NCBI GenBank assembly: GCA_902775345.1
Contig: CACYLW010000004.1
Location: forward strand, 168,043 to 232,042
From: an uncultured Eubacteriales bacterium
GTDB lineage: Bacteria > Bacillota > Clostridia > Peptostreptococcales > Anaerovoracaceae
Direction of reading: 5' to 3'
DNA: 64,000 bases
Positions within the stretch are counted from its first letter, which is position 1, and every line of letters starts with the position of its first letter. The notes under the pieces were generated by a model. The model was not told the DNA's origin. It ran no database searches and saw only the letters and a program-made list of their open reading frames with translations. This document shows, piece by piece, positions 34,897 through 42,421 of this stretch. The position numbers were made by a program, and so were the translations under genes.

Positions 34897-34940
34897 GTAT
34901 GTGTTAAAATCTCATTACAACTGAAAACAGGAGATCAACA

Positions 34941-35186
34941 ATGGAAACCAGAGTCGCCGTGATAAGCATTATCGTCACGCAGTCCGACAAGGTGGAAATG
35001 CTGAATGAGCTTCTCCATGAGTACTCCGGATTCATAATCGGACGCATGGGGATCCCGTACAAAGAAAAGGGGATCAGCATAATCAGCATAGCCATTGACG
35101 CCCCGATGGATAAGATCAACTCTCTCACCGGAGCTCTCGGACGCCTCGACGGTATAAATGCCAAGGTGACCTACGCCAAAGTCTGA
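34941..35186 (+). CDS. TM1266-type ACT-like regulator, stand-alone
   Basis: An 81-residue protein of the putative iron-only hydrogenase system regulator family, a small ferredoxin-like (ACT-like) fold. It shows METRVAVISIIVTQSDKVEM, then the signature HEYSGFIIGRMGIPYKEKGI, and ends INAKVTYAKV. A near-copy of this domain is fused to the ABC ATPase two genes downstream. Family members are small-molecule or metal sensors by inference; none is well characterised. AAAACAGGAG precedes the ATG. Confidence 0.82.
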   Translation: METRVAVISIIVTQSDKVEMLNELLHEYSGFIIGRMGIPYKEKGISIISIAIDAPMDKINSLTGALGRLDGINAKVTYAKV

Positions 35187-35388
35187 AACATCCTCCTGAA
35201 GCTGAAATCCCGTGAAGAGGGATTGAGGCTGAAGCAAGATGCGAAGGTGATCATTTGTAAGCGCGCTTTTTTTGCGTACTGATATTTGTATCTGACCAGC
35301 CTTGCTTCAAACGGAGCGGGGCTGTTTTGATTAGAGCAGGGTCACCGTAAAACAAAAAAAGAATTTTATAAGGAAGCAAGACAAGCAC
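35187..35388 (+). promoter_or_regulatory. Structured leader before the ABC/nitrogenase-like operon, 202 nt
   Basis: It contains a hairpin AATCCC (35206-35211) / GGGATT (35219-35224) and a long-range pair TGAAGCAAG (35230-35238) / CTTGCTTCA (35301-35309). Between them AAGCGCGC is followed by seven T residues (35260-35273). The last is terminator-like and the long-range pair encloses it, as expected for attenuation. I could not match it to cobalamin, molybdenum-cofactor or NiCo riboswitch consensus. Confidence 0.5.
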
Positions 35389-36411
35389 ATGAGCCTCAGA
35401 AGAGACGGAAGGCTTGGAGCCGCATGGATCGTAATATTGATCGTGCTGCCTTTCGCGGCAGCAATAATCGCCCTTGGGATCGGACGTATGTCAATCGCTC
35501 CGGGCGAGGTCTTTGACGTGCTTCGCGCCGCCATTTCCGGCAAACACGCGTCAAGTGAGCTAATAGAAAAGACGGTCATGCAGCTTAGGCTGCCGCGCAT
35601 TATACTGGCCTGTCTGGTCGGCGCCGGACTTTCGGTATCGGGCTGCGCGTTCCAGAGTCTTTTCGCGAACCCGCTCGCGACGCCTGATACACTCGGTGTG
35701 GCAAGCGGCGCGGCTTTCGGTGCCGCCCTCGGCATACTGCTTGGGTTCAACCTTATAGGCATCCAGCTGATGGGGCTCGCGATGGGCGGCTTTGCAGTCG
35801 CTCTCACATGGCTCGCGGGTTCGGGCAAGGACAGAGGAGGACTCAGCTATATCGTGCTCTCGGGCATCATGATAGGCTCACTTTTCTCTGCTCTCATATC
35901 CTTCGTAAAGTTCGCAGCTGATGCGGAATCGCAGCTGCCGGCCATCACATACTGGCTGATGGGCGGTCTTGACAAGGCAAACTACCGCACGCTCGCGCTC
36001 GGAGCACCGGTCATAATAGCCGGGATCATCCTGTTCATGCTCATAAGATGGCGCATGAACCTGCTGCCTCTTTCAGATGATGAGGCGAAGGCGTCGGGCG
36101 TCAATATAAGGCTGCTGAGAGGAATCACTGTCGTGGCGGCGACCGCAGTTACGGCTTCATGCGTTTCGATGTGCGGACAGGTAGGCTGGGTAGGGCTCCT
36201 GATCCCTCACATGTGCCGCATGCTCTTCGGCAACAATCACCTTTCGATAATACCGGCATCCGTGAGCTTAGGAGCCGTGTTCATGATAATCGTAGACACC
36301 ATGGCGCGCAGCATATCCGCGGCGGAGATACCCGTCTCGATACTGACTGCCATGATAGGCGCGCCGTTCTTCATAGTTCTGATGAGAAGAAGCGGGGGCT
36401 GGCGCATATGA
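35389..36411 (+). CDS. FecCD-type ABC transporter permease
   Basis: A 340-residue inner-membrane permease with about ten helices, from the family that imports iron-siderophores, haem or cobalamin. Landmarks are RLPRIILACLVGAGLSVSG, FANPLATPDTLGVASGAAFGA and the C-terminal GWVGLLIPHMCRMLFG with the EAA-like loop that meets the ATPase. The TGA stop overlaps the ATG of the ATPase (ATGA). It forms an importer with the ATPase and the lipoprotein at 41177. Confidence 0.93.
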   Translation: MSLRRDGRLGAAWIVILIVLPFAAAIIALGIGRMSIAPGEVFDVLRAAISGKHASSELIEKTVMQLRLPRIILACLVGAGLSVSGCAFQSLFANPLATPDTLGVASGAAFGAALGILLGFNLIGIQLMGLAMGGFAVALTWLAGSGKDRGGLSYIVLSGIMIGSLFSALISFVKFAADAESQLPAITYWLMGGLDKANYRTLALGAPVIIAGIILFMLIRWRMNLLPLSDDEAKASGVNIRLLRGITVVAATAVTASCVSMCGQVGWVGLLIPHMCRMLFGNNHLSIIPASVSLGAVFMIIVDTMARSISAAEIPVSILTAMIGAPFFIVLMRRSGGWRI

Positions 36412-37481
36412 GTTTACTCAGGATAGAAAACGGCGGCTTCGCGTATAAGAACGGGCCGCAGATACTAAAAGATATAAATATCGACATAGAGCCCGGTGAG
36501 ATACTCGCGGTCCTGGGGCCGAACGGAGCGGGCAAGACAACGCTGCTCAGATGCATGATGGACATGCTTCACTGGCAGAGCGGGCGGAGTCTGCTTGACG
36601 GAGAGGACGTACGGAGCATTCCGGCGTCGAAACTCTGGCGCAGGATGGCATACGTGCCTCAGGCGAGGTCGGCCGCTGTATCCTATACGGCGTTCCAGAC
36701 CGTTCTGCTCGGACGGAGCAGCCGGATCGGAGCGTTCTCTGCTCCTTCAGATGAAGACATGAAGATCGCGGAGCGTGTGATGGAACGTCTTGGCATTTCG
36801 TATCTTGCTGACAAGCCTTGCTACGCAATAAGCGGAGGCGAGCTGCAGATGGTCCTGATAGCCCGCGCGATGGCGGCTGAACCGGAGATACTGGTGCTCG
36901 ATGAGCCGGAATCCAACCTCGATTTCAAGAACCAGCTCATCGTGCTCGACGCCATGACTGCTCTGGCGGCAGAGGGTGTCGCGTGCATATTCAATACGCA
37001 TTATCCGGCTCACGCCCTTCAGAGAGCAGGCAAGTCGCTGATGCTGTCGAAGGATGGCCGGAGCATCTTCGGTGATACCACGGGCGTGGTGACTGAAGAC
37101 AACATCCGCCATGCGTTCGGGGTCGAAGCTCTCATCGGAGAGGTCGAAACTCCGCAGAACATCATGAAGAACGTCGTAGCTGTAGGCATAAGCGGAGAGG
37201 CTGGGGAAGCAGATACGCCTGACATTGAAACAACGGCTCCGGATGAAACGATGCTCGCATCCATAACCGTCATAATGCGGAGCAACGAGCGGGCAGATCT
37301 TATAAACAAAGCATTCAGGGAATACAATCATCTGCTGATCGGCAGGATGGGCCTGCCTCACAGAAGATCTGAAAAATACATAATAAGCGTGATGCTCGAA
37401 GGTCCGGCGGCGGACATCGAAGCTCTGTCACACAGACTGAGCCTCATTCCGGACATCAGCGTAAAAACCACATATGAATAG
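36408..37481 (+). CDS. ABC ATPase fused to a C-terminal TM1266-type regulatory domain
   Basis: ATPase of the FepC/BtuD class: Walker A GPNGAGKT (37-44), signature ISGGELQMV (141-149), Walker B ILVLDEP (161-167) and switch His in NTHYP. A linker (about 245-280) leads to a 77-residue extension (281-357) that reads [20 protein letters not shown], then [15 protein letters not shown]. It is clearly homologous to the stand-alone regulator at 34941 (GFIIGRMGIPYKEK). Such a domain could gate transport in response to a ligand or metal. The reading frame extends upstream into fecCD, but the overlapping ATG is the natural start. Confidence 0.9.
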   Translation: MSLLRIENGGFAYKNGPQILKDINIDIEPGEILAVLGPNGAGKTTLLRCMMDMLHWQSGRSLLDGEDVRSIPASKLWRRMAYVPQARSAAVSYTAFQTVLLGRSSRIGAFSAPSDEDMKIAERVMERLGISYLADKPCYAISGGELQMVLIARAMAAEPEILVLDEPESNLDFKNQLIVLDAMTALAAEGVACIFNTHYPAHALQRAGKSLMLSKDGRSIFGDTTGVVTEDNIRHAFGVEALIGEVETPQNIMKNVVAVGISGEAGEADTPDIETTAPDETMLASITVIMRSNERADLINKAFREYNHLLIGRMGLPHRRSEKYIISVMLEGPAADIEALSHRLSLIPDISVKTTYE

Positions 37482-37527
37482 ACCGCTCGGACGGATCCGG
37501 CGGACAGGATACAGGAAAGGTAATGAA

Positions 37528-38286
37528 ATGATCAAAATTGCAGTTTACGGAAAAGGCGGGATCGGCAAGTCGACCACAGTGTCGAACGTTTCGGCCGCGC
37601 TTGCGGACATGGGTTACAAGGTCATGCAGATAGGCTGTGACCCTAAGGCTGATTCCACTTCGAGTCTTCACGGCCAGGAAGGCATGACTACTGTTCTCGA
37701 CCTCGTAAGGGAGCGCAAGAACGCTTTCGAACTGTCGGACATGGTGAAGGAAGGCTATGGCGGCGTCATCTGCGTTGAGGCAGGCGGCCCGACACCGGGT
37801 CTCGGATGCGCGGGACGCGGCATCATCGCAGCTCTCGACAAGCTCAAGGAGAAGGGTGCTTATGAGACGTTCAAACCGGATATAGTTATCTACGACGTTC
37901 TGGGCGACGTTGTCTGCGGCGGATTCTCGATGCCGATGCGCGGCGGCTATGCCGACAAGGTGTTTGTAATAACTTCAGGCGAGAACATGGCCATCCATGC
38001 CGCCGCGAACATCGCGGTCGCTCTTGACGGATTCAAGGACAGAGGATACGCGACACTCGGCGGGATCATCCTCAACCGCAGGAATGTGCGCGATGAGGAT
38101 GCAAAGGTAGCCGAACTCGCTTCCGACATTCATTCCGAAGTCATTGGCGAGCTGAGCCGCAGCGAAACAGTCACCGACGCCGAGGATCTCGGCAAGACGG
38201 TCATCGAGGCTTTCCCTGAGAGTGAGATGGCCGGCGAATACCGCAAACTAGCGAAGACCCTCCTTGATATCTGTAACAATAATTAA
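37528..38286 (+). CDS. NifH-like nitrogenase-family reductase (Fe protein homologue)
   Basis: A 252-residue ATP-dependent reductase with P-loop GKGGIGKS (8-15), switch motif GCDPKADST, and the two cysteines that bind the inter-subunit [4Fe-4S] cluster: Cys94 in GLGCAGRG and Cys130 in GDVVCGGF. Length is shorter than true NifH (about 290) and close to ChlL/CfbC-type proteins. It would pass electrons to the D/K pair encoded after the 200-nt structured gap. AGGAAAGG lies before the ATG; an upstream in-frame start lacks a ribosome binding site. Confidence 0.93.
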   Translation: MIKIAVYGKGGIGKSTTVSNVSAALADMGYKVMQIGCDPKADSTSSLHGQEGMTTVLDLVRERKNAFELSDMVKEGYGGVICVEAGGPTPGLGCAGRGIIAALDKLKEKGAYETFKPDIVIYDVLGDVVCGGFSMPMRGGYADKVFVITSGENMAIHAAANIAVALDGFKDRGYATLGGIILNRRNVRDEDAKVAELASDIHSEVIGELSRSETVTDAEDLGKTVIEAFPESEMAGEYRKLAKTLLDICNNN

Positions 38287-38292
38287 CAAAAC

Positions 38293-38474
38293 ATATGCAT
38301 AGATGCTTTGATTCGCCTGCTGCGTCACCGGGAATGCCATCTCGTTCGACCTTGCTTCGCGGGGAACGGCTCTGACGCTTCGCTGCCGAGTCTCGTTCCA
38401 GCCGCTCACCTGCGGTCTCTCTCCGGCATTCCAAGCGGCTTCTCCGCAACGCTCATCTCAGCATCTATGCATAT
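38293..38474. repeat. Nested inverted-repeat element between NifH-like and NifD-like genes
   Basis: An outer perfect 15-bp stem ATATGCATAGATGCT (38293-38307) / AGCATCTATGCATAT (38460-38474) encloses GGAATGCC/GGCATTCC (38331-38338, 38425-38432) and GGAACG/CGTTCC (38363-38368, 38394-38399). The whole 182 nt can fold into one long branched hairpin that fills the gap. It could be a small non-autonomous mobile element, or an mRNA structure that lowers NifD/K relative to NifH. No T-run follows. Confidence 0.65.
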
Positions 38475-38487
38475 ATAACTGAGAAAT

Positions 38488-39870
38488 ATGTTGAAAAAAG
38501 TAAACGAAAAACAGAATAAAAAACTGAGCCTGGCGGAGATCCCACATGTCAGGATCGCAGACGCAGACTTCCCTGCGCCGTTCAGGTCGGGGCTGGAGTA
38601 TTCATCTCCGGCCCGCGGCACGTGGAACATCGTCCACACCGGGATGCTCATCCCGGAGGCACACGAAATATTCGTGTGCGCCGCGGGCTGCCTGCGCGGA
38701 GTCGTTCTGACGGCTGCAGAGATGGGGACCACTGACAGGTTCTCGACGGTCGCGGTCAGGGAGAACAACCTGCTCGACGGCGACATGGAAGATCTCGTCA
38801 TAGAAGGCGTTACGGACATAATCAACAAGCTCCCGAAGCGCCCGCCTGCAGTCCTCGTTTATACAAGCTGCGTGCACCACTTCACGGGAGTCGATCTCGA
38901 CATGATATATGATGTGCTCAGGAGCCGCTTCCCGGACATCGACTTTACAGACTGCTACATGAACCCTATCATGCGCAAGAGCGGTCTGACACCTGACCAG
39001 CTGATGAGGTCGCGCCTGTACATGCTGCTGCATGAACGTGAGCTCGATCCGGAAGCAGTTGCCATAATCGGCAATGACCTGCCGACCGATGAGGACAGCG
39101 ATCTGATGAAGATGCTGAAAGGCGCCGGACTTAAGGTGCATGAGATCACATCATGCAAAACCTACGAAGAGTACCAGCAGATGGCGGAGAGCAGTGTCTA
39201 TGTTTCGTACAATCCTGACGCTGCGCCGGGCGGCGACATGCTGTCGGAAAGGCTCGGCGGGACACACTACGCGCTTAAGTTCAGCTTCGACTATGATGAG
39301 ATCGACGCGACTTTCGCGGGACTGGCTGAGGTGCTCGGGATCGAACCGCGCAGCAGTGAGGAGATCGCTGCTCTGAGAGCGGAATGCGAAAGGGAACTGG
39401 AAGAAACAAGGAAGCTTATCGGTGATACTCCGGTAAGCATCGACTATACATATTGCCCGAGACCGCTCGGGCTCGCGAAACTGCTGCTCGCTCACGGCAT
39501 CAACGTCACCAGAGTCTATGCTGACGGGATACCGGGCGGCGACAGAGCGGCATTCGACAGCCTGCAGAAGGAGCATCCGGATCTCATGATATATCCGACG
39601 GTGCATCCGGGAATGAGATTCGCACGCACCGCTAACGTGGAAGAAAGAGATCCTGAGCGCGGCGCAGCGATGGTACTGGCCATAGGACAGAAGGCGGCTG
39701 CTTTCGAGGAGACGGATCATTTCGTCAATGTAGTTGAGGGCGGCGGCATGACCGGCTACGAGGCGGTCACAAGAACGTGCAGGCTGATGCGCGAGGCATT
39801 CCTCGAAAAGAAGGAGATGCGTGAACTGGTGCAGGTGAAGGGCCTGGGCTGCGAGGTGTGCGTACGATGA
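38488..39870 (+). CDS. NifD-like nitrogenase component 1 family protein
   Basis: A 460-residue protein of the nitrogenase/protochlorophyllide reductase component-1 superfamily. Cysteines that could hold a P-cluster-like centre are Cys64/Cys68 (IFVCAAGCLR) and Cys128 (VYTSCVHH), with further Cys156, Cys223 and a C-terminal CEVC pair. It is much more divergent than any NifD, lacks recognisable cofactor-ligand context, and no nifB, nifE or nifN is near. The ribosome binding site is poor (TATAACTGAGAA), so translation may depend on the upstream structure. The TGA overlaps the next ATG. Confidence 0.85.
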   Translation: MLKKVNEKQNKKLSLAEIPHVRIADADFPAPFRSGLEYSSPARGTWNIVHTGMLIPEAHEIFVCAAGCLRGVVLTAAEMGTTDRFSTVAVRENNLLDGDMEDLVIEGVTDIINKLPKRPPAVLVYTSCVHHFTGVDLDMIYDVLRSRFPDIDFTDCYMNPIMRKSGLTPDQLMRSRLYMLLHERELDPEAVAIIGNDLPTDEDSDLMKMLKGAGLKVHEITSCKTYEEYQQMAESSVYVSYNPDAAPGGDMLSERLGGTHYALKFSFDYDEIDATFAGLAEVLGIEPRSSEEIAALRAECERELEETRKLIGDTPVSIDYTYCPRPLGLAKLLLAHGINVTRVYADGIPGGDRAAFDSLQKEHPDLMIYPTVHPGMRFARTANVEERDPERGAAMVLAIGQKAAAFEETDHFVNVVEGGGMTGYEAVTRTCRLMREAFLEKKEMRELVQVKGLGCEVCVR

Positions 39871-41156
39871 AACAGACAGCAACAATAATTTCTACATACT
39901 CAGCGGATGTCATGGGCGTGTGCTCGGCGTTGTTTGAACTTGGCGGAATGACTGTCATGCATGACGCCTCAGGCTGCAACTCGACGTACACGACCCACGA
40001 CGAACCGCGCTGGTACGACATGGACAGCATGGTGTACATATCGGGCATCAGCGAGATGGAAGCGATAATGGGAGACGACGAAAAGCTCATCAGCGACATC
40101 GTCGACGCTGCGGCGGTCCTGAAACCTGCTTTCATCGCGATCGCGGGCACACCTATCCCGACAATGACCGGCTTCGACTTCGAGGCGGTCGCATCCGTGA
40201 TAGAGCAAAGATCGGGCATACCGAGCTTCGGATTCCCGACGACAGGGATGAACACATACATACACGGGGCGTCGATGGCATTCGCAGGCATAGCGGAACG
40301 CTTCGTCGATGATCCTGAAGATAACAAAAGTGCCGGAAGCAGCACACTGAACATGTCCGCGCGCAAACTTGCGTCGGTCCTCGACAGCTGCTGCATGCGG
40401 CCGAACGGGATAAAGGTCAATATTCTCGGACTCACACCGCTCGATTTCTCGGTAAACGGAACCGACGGATCCATTGTCCAGTGGCTCGAAAGAGAGGGCT
40501 TCGAGGTAGTGTCGAGGTGGGCGATGGGAAGCAGCCTCGAGGAGATAAGGCGCTCGGCTGAAGCAGACGTGAATCTGGTCGTTTCGGCAGCCGGCTGCGG
40601 CGCGGCAAAGGTGCTGTACGAGAGATTCGGGATGCCGTATGCGATAGGATTCCCTGCAGGAAACGAGCTGCCGGGACTTCTGGCAGACCAGATAATACTC
40701 AATGTAAAGAAATTCAAAGAGCAGGGCGGAGCGGAAACATTCGAATCGGCAGAGATCAGTGTGGATTCCGGAGTGTTCCTTGACGGAAGTGAAGGCAGGG
40801 ACGGAAGCACCTATGAAAAGGGCTTTGCCGCGGTCATAGGCGAGGGCATTACTTCGCTTTCGCTCGCGGGCACCATCGAGCTCGAGTGCGGCATCCCTGC
40901 GAAAGTGCTTTGTGCGACTGAATGTCCCGAAGGCATCCTGAGGGAGTGCGACCGCATGACACCTGATGAAGACGATATCATCCCGGAACTTGAGGGAGCT
41001 GCTTTCGTCATAGCCGATCCGCTGTACAGGCCGATCGTACCGGAAAGCGCGAAGTTCATTTCGCTTCCGAGCGAGGCTTTCTCCGGCCGCATCTACCGCG
41101 ATGAGATCCCCGATCTTGTCGGCAACATAAATGAGCTATTAATTAAAATCAAATAA
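39867..41156 (+). CDS. NifK-like nitrogenase component 1 family protein
   Basis: A 429-residue partner of the preceding protein. N-terminal Cys19 (MGVCSALFEL) and Cys37 (HDASGCNSTY) match the first cluster ligands of NifK-type proteins. The region where a third Cys usually sits reads AIAGTPIPTMTG, with no Cys. A cluster may therefore be shared unevenly with the D-like subunit, as in some light-independent protochlorophyllide reductase relatives. The start at 39867 overlaps the upstream stop (ATGA). The substrate is unknown. Confidence 0.85.
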   Translation: MKQTATIISTYSADVMGVCSALFELGGMTVMHDASGCNSTYTTHDEPRWYDMDSMVYISGISEMEAIMGDDEKLISDIVDAAAVLKPAFIAIAGTPIPTMTGFDFEAVASVIEQRSGIPSFGFPTTGMNTYIHGASMAFAGIAERFVDDPEDNKSAGSSTLNMSARKLASVLDSCCMRPNGIKVNILGLTPLDFSVNGTDGSIVQWLEREGFEVVSRWAMGSSLEEIRRSAEADVNLVVSAAGCGAAKVLYERFGMPYAIGFPAGNELPGLLADQIILNVKKFKEQGGAETFESAEISVDSGVFLDGSEGRDGSTYEKGFAAVIGEGITSLSLAGTIELECGIPAKVLCATECPEGILRECDRMTPDEDDIIPELEGAAFVIADPLYRPIVPESAKFISLPSEAFSGRIYRDEIPDLVGNINELLIKIK

Positions 41157-41176
41157 ATCAAAGGAGGTTTCTGATT

Positions 41177-42343
41177 ATGAAGAGCATTCTGAGTAAGAAG
41201 AACAAAATGTTAAAACTACTTGTGCTGGTCATGGTGCTTGCCATGAGCATGATGGCGTTCGCGTCATGCGGAGGAGGCGGCGGTGAGGAAGCTGCTGAGA
41301 CCACTGAGACGGCAGACACCATTACGATCACGGATCACGCCGACAGGCAGGTCGAGGTCCCGGCAGACATCCAGAAGATAGCGGTATGCGATATCTATCC
41401 GCTCCCAAGCGTCCTTGCCGTATTCTTCGACTCCGCTGACAAGATCGTAGGCATGCCGATGCCGTCGATGACAGCTGCGCAGAACGGACTGCTCGGCCAG
41501 CTCTATCCTGAGATCCTGAACGCAGAGACAGGATACATCGAAGACGTGAACGTCAACATGGAAGAACTCGCAAAGCTCGAACCGGATGTTGTCTTCTACA
41601 GCGCATCGAGCCCTGAGCTCGGTGACCAGCTGACAAATGCGGGCTTCGCTGCAGTCGCTATCTCCGTAAACAAGTGGGACTACAACTGCATCGAGACTCT
41701 CAACAACTGGATCGCTCTGCTGAGCCAGATGTTCCCTGACAGCGACAAGGCTGCCATCGTCGAGGAGAAGTCGAACGCAATGTACGACATGGTCCAGGAG
41801 AGAGTAAAGGACATCCCTGACGAAGAAAGAGCCAACGCGTTCTTCCTCTTCCAGTACAGCGATACCACGCTCCTGACTTCGGGACAGCAGTTCTTCGGTC
41901 AGTGGTGGGCTGATGCAATCGGCGCAAAGAACGTTGCCAAGGAACTGTCGACGGACAACTCCGTAGCAGTCAACATGGAGCAGGTATACGGATGGAACCC
42001 TGACCTGATCTTCATGACCAACTTCAACCAGTATTACCCTGACGATCTGTACAACAACACTGTAGAGGGCTATGACTGGAGCGCGGTCAAGGCAGTGCAG
42101 GATCAGAGAGTATTCAAGATGCCGCTCGGAATGTACAGGAGCTACACTCCGGGAGTCGACTGCCCGGTCACACTGCTCTGGATGGCAAAGACGGCATATC
42201 CTGAAAAGTTCGAGGACGTTGATGTCATCGCTGAAGCCAAGGCTTACTACAAGGAAGTCTTCGGCATCGATTTGACCGATGAGCAGGCACAGTCGATATT
42301 TGAGCCTGCCCAGAGCGCCGGACAGGGTTTTGCATATCAGTAG
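41177..42343 (+). CDS. ABC transporter substrate-binding lipoprotein (FepB/BtuF class)
   Basis: A 388-residue exported lipoprotein with a signal peptide and lipobox AFASC followed by a GGGGG/Glu-rich linker. The body starts TITITDHADRQVEVP and contains NMEELAKLEPDVVFY, both typical of class III binding proteins for siderophores, haem or corrinoids. It carries many acidic and aromatic residues (QQFFGQWWADAIG). AAAGGAGG precedes the ATG, 20 nt after the NifK-like gene. It completes the importer with FecCD and the fused ATPase, and supplies the ligand specificity. Confidence 0.93.
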   Translation: MKSILSKKNKMLKLLVLVMVLAMSMMAFASCGGGGGEEAAETTETADTITITDHADRQVEVPADIQKIAVCDIYPLPSVLAVFFDSADKIVGMPMPSMTAAQNGLLGQLYPEILNAETGYIEDVNVNMEELAKLEPDVVFYSASSPELGDQLTNAGFAAVAISVNKWDYNCIETLNNWIALLSQMFPDSDKAAIVEEKSNAMYDMVQERVKDIPDEERANAFFLFQYSDTTLLTSGQQFFGQWWADAIGAKNVAKELSTDNSVAVNMEQVYGWNPDLIFMTNFNQYYPDDLYNNTVEGYDWSAVKAVQDQRVFKMPLGMYRSYTPGVDCPVTLLWMAKTAYPEKFEDVDVIAEAKAYYKEVFGIDLTDEQAQSIFEPAQSAGQGFAYQ

Positions 42344-42361
42344 AGATATATTGCTTACGGA

Positions 42362-42390
42362 GGCTGCGGATTTGTCCGCAGCCTTTTTCG
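42362..42390 (+). terminator. Terminator of the nitrogenase-like operon
   Basis: Perfect 9-bp stem GGCTGCGGA (42362-42370) / TCCGCAGCC (42375-42383), loop TTTG, then TTTTT. Confidence 0.9.
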
Positions 42391-42399
42391 TGGTATAAT
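42372..42399 (+). promoter_or_regulatory. Promoter of the lipase-like gene, embedded in the terminator
   Basis: Extended -10 TGGTATAAT (TATAAT 42394-42399) with a TTGTCC -35 candidate lying inside the preceding terminator hairpin, spacer 16 nt. GGAGGTG follows before the ATG. Confidence 0.6.
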
Positions 42400-42421
42400 T
42401 TTTCCGTTCGGAGGTGTAGAT

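Noticed and set aside
35187-35388. Cobalamin or molybdenum-cofactor riboswitch
   Set aside because: I could not find the conserved core of either class; only generic stems are visible.
36159-36407. N-terminal extension of the ABC ATPase
   Set aside because: It overlaps the permease in another frame and is rich in Arg/His; the ATGA-overlap start gives a normal ATPase N-terminus.
37528-41156. Genuine nitrogen-fixation nifHDK
   Set aside because: NifH-like is short, D/K are very divergent with too few cluster cysteines, and nifB/E/N and molybdate genes are missing. The importer context points elsewhere.
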